From an uncultured Elusimicrobium sp. (GTDB lineage: Bacteria; Elusimicrobiota; Elusimicrobia; Elusimicrobiales; Elusimicrobiaceae), in assembly GCA_946061795.1 (NCBI GenBank), contig CAMGSK010000026.1, forward strand, positions 1 to 13,010: a stretch of DNA of 13,010 nt, in the 5' to 3' direction. This document shows, piece after piece, positions 12,741-13,010 of the stretch. The notes beneath the pieces were generated by a model. That model searched no databases. It was not told the origin of the DNA and saw only the letters and a program-made list of their open reading frames with translations. The translations under genes were made by a program, and so were the position numbers. Position 1 is the first letter of the stretch. The number at the start of each line of letters is the position of its first letter.

Positions 12741-13010
12741 TTAATACGTCCGGGTTTTGAAAAATTCCGCCATGCCGTACAACGGAGCCAGATTTTTGCG
12801 TTTGACGTTTTTCAGTTTGTCCAACGCTTTTTGCGCTTTGGCGATGAGCAGCTGCGCGTGTTTGCGGCTGCCTTCCAAACCGTACAGGCTGACAAAAGTC
12901 AGTTTGCCGTTTTGCGCGTCGCTGTTGGATTTGCCCAACTGTTTGGCCGACGCCGTCACGTCCAAAATATCGTCCACGATTTGGAACACCAAGCCGATGC
13001 AGTCGGCATA
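12741..13010 (-). CDS. ispA: Polyprenyl (farnesyl/geranylgeranyl) diphosphate synthase, C-terminal part, cut by window edge
   Basis: Only the last 89 residues are inside the window; the start lies past base 13010. The visible sequence begins YADCIGLVFQIVDDILDVT, which contains the second Asp-rich motif (DDILD) of short-chain trans-prenyltransferases. It continues with LGKSNSDAQNGKLTFVSLYGLEGSRKHA, the region that reads as LGK-D-GK-TYVSL-G in IspA, and ends in a Lys-rich helix. These enzymes condense isopentenyl diphosphate with allylic diphosphates to C15 or C20 chains. Chain length is set by residues near the first Asp-rich motif, which is not visible, so farnesyl versus geranylgeranyl cannot be told. 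dxs follows 9 nt after the stop. The TTG at 12992 is internal, not a start. Confidence 0.92.
   Translation of the reverse strand, partial: YADCIGLVFQIVDDILDVTASAKQLGKSNSDAQNGKLTFVSLYGLEGSRKHAQLLIAKAQKALDKLKNVKRKNLAPLYGMAEFFKTRTY

Overview
The window reads as a dense, ordinary bacterial chromosome segment. It carries 15 protein genes (two of them cut by the window edges), one tRNA, one tmRNA and several intrinsic terminators. I see no transposase, integrase, phage gene, CRISPR array or toxin-antitoxin pair. Two type IV pilin-like genes with the same processing-site architecture, together with the overall gene style, make me suspect Elusimicrobiota (a gut-type Elusimicrobium relative). That is inference from protein style only, because there is no rRNA here. 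The genome is diderm-compatible: it encodes phosphatidylethanolamine synthesis, pilins and a polysaccharide-type flippase, and it uses the non-mevalonate (DXP) isoprenoid route.

Layout from the left. At 1-497 (+) is the 3' part of a pilin-like gene, followed by a strong hairpin. At 571-3017 (-) is a tightly packed operon: a flippase, then a Cys-rich C_GCAxxG_C_C protein, then a DJ-1/PfpI protein. The spacers between these genes are 1 nt. At 3063-4893 (-) is rnhB - yraN - purine nucleoside phosphorylase, joined by a 4-nt overlap and a short spacer. A minus-strand terminator at 4939-4973 separates this group from psd - pssA (6444-4988, -), which make phosphatidylethanolamine from CDP-diacylglycerol and serine. 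Next on the minus strand are tRNA-Leu(UAA) and a small NYN/PIN-like nuclease-fold gene. A divergent promoter region then leads to tmRNA (ssrA, 7155-7497, +), a phosphohexomutase, a single-domain response regulator and a second, complete pilin gene (9510-9968, +).

A bidirectional terminator at 9996-10028 separates these from the last minus-strand operon: an ispA C-terminal fragment, dxs, and a LOG-family protein. ispA and dxs together feed isoprenoid precursor and polyprenyl diphosphate synthesis.

The most unusual points are the tmRNA, whose tag ends in W-A-N-A rather than the usual L-A-A type and lacks a canonical Ala resume codon; a pilin gene with an internal stretch of different codon use; a PNP with mixed PNP/MTAP motifs; and the operon pairing of DJ-1 with a Cys-rich redox-type protein. 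I did not find a convincing new multi-gene system. Every base stretch longer than about 150 nt is accounted for by a gene.
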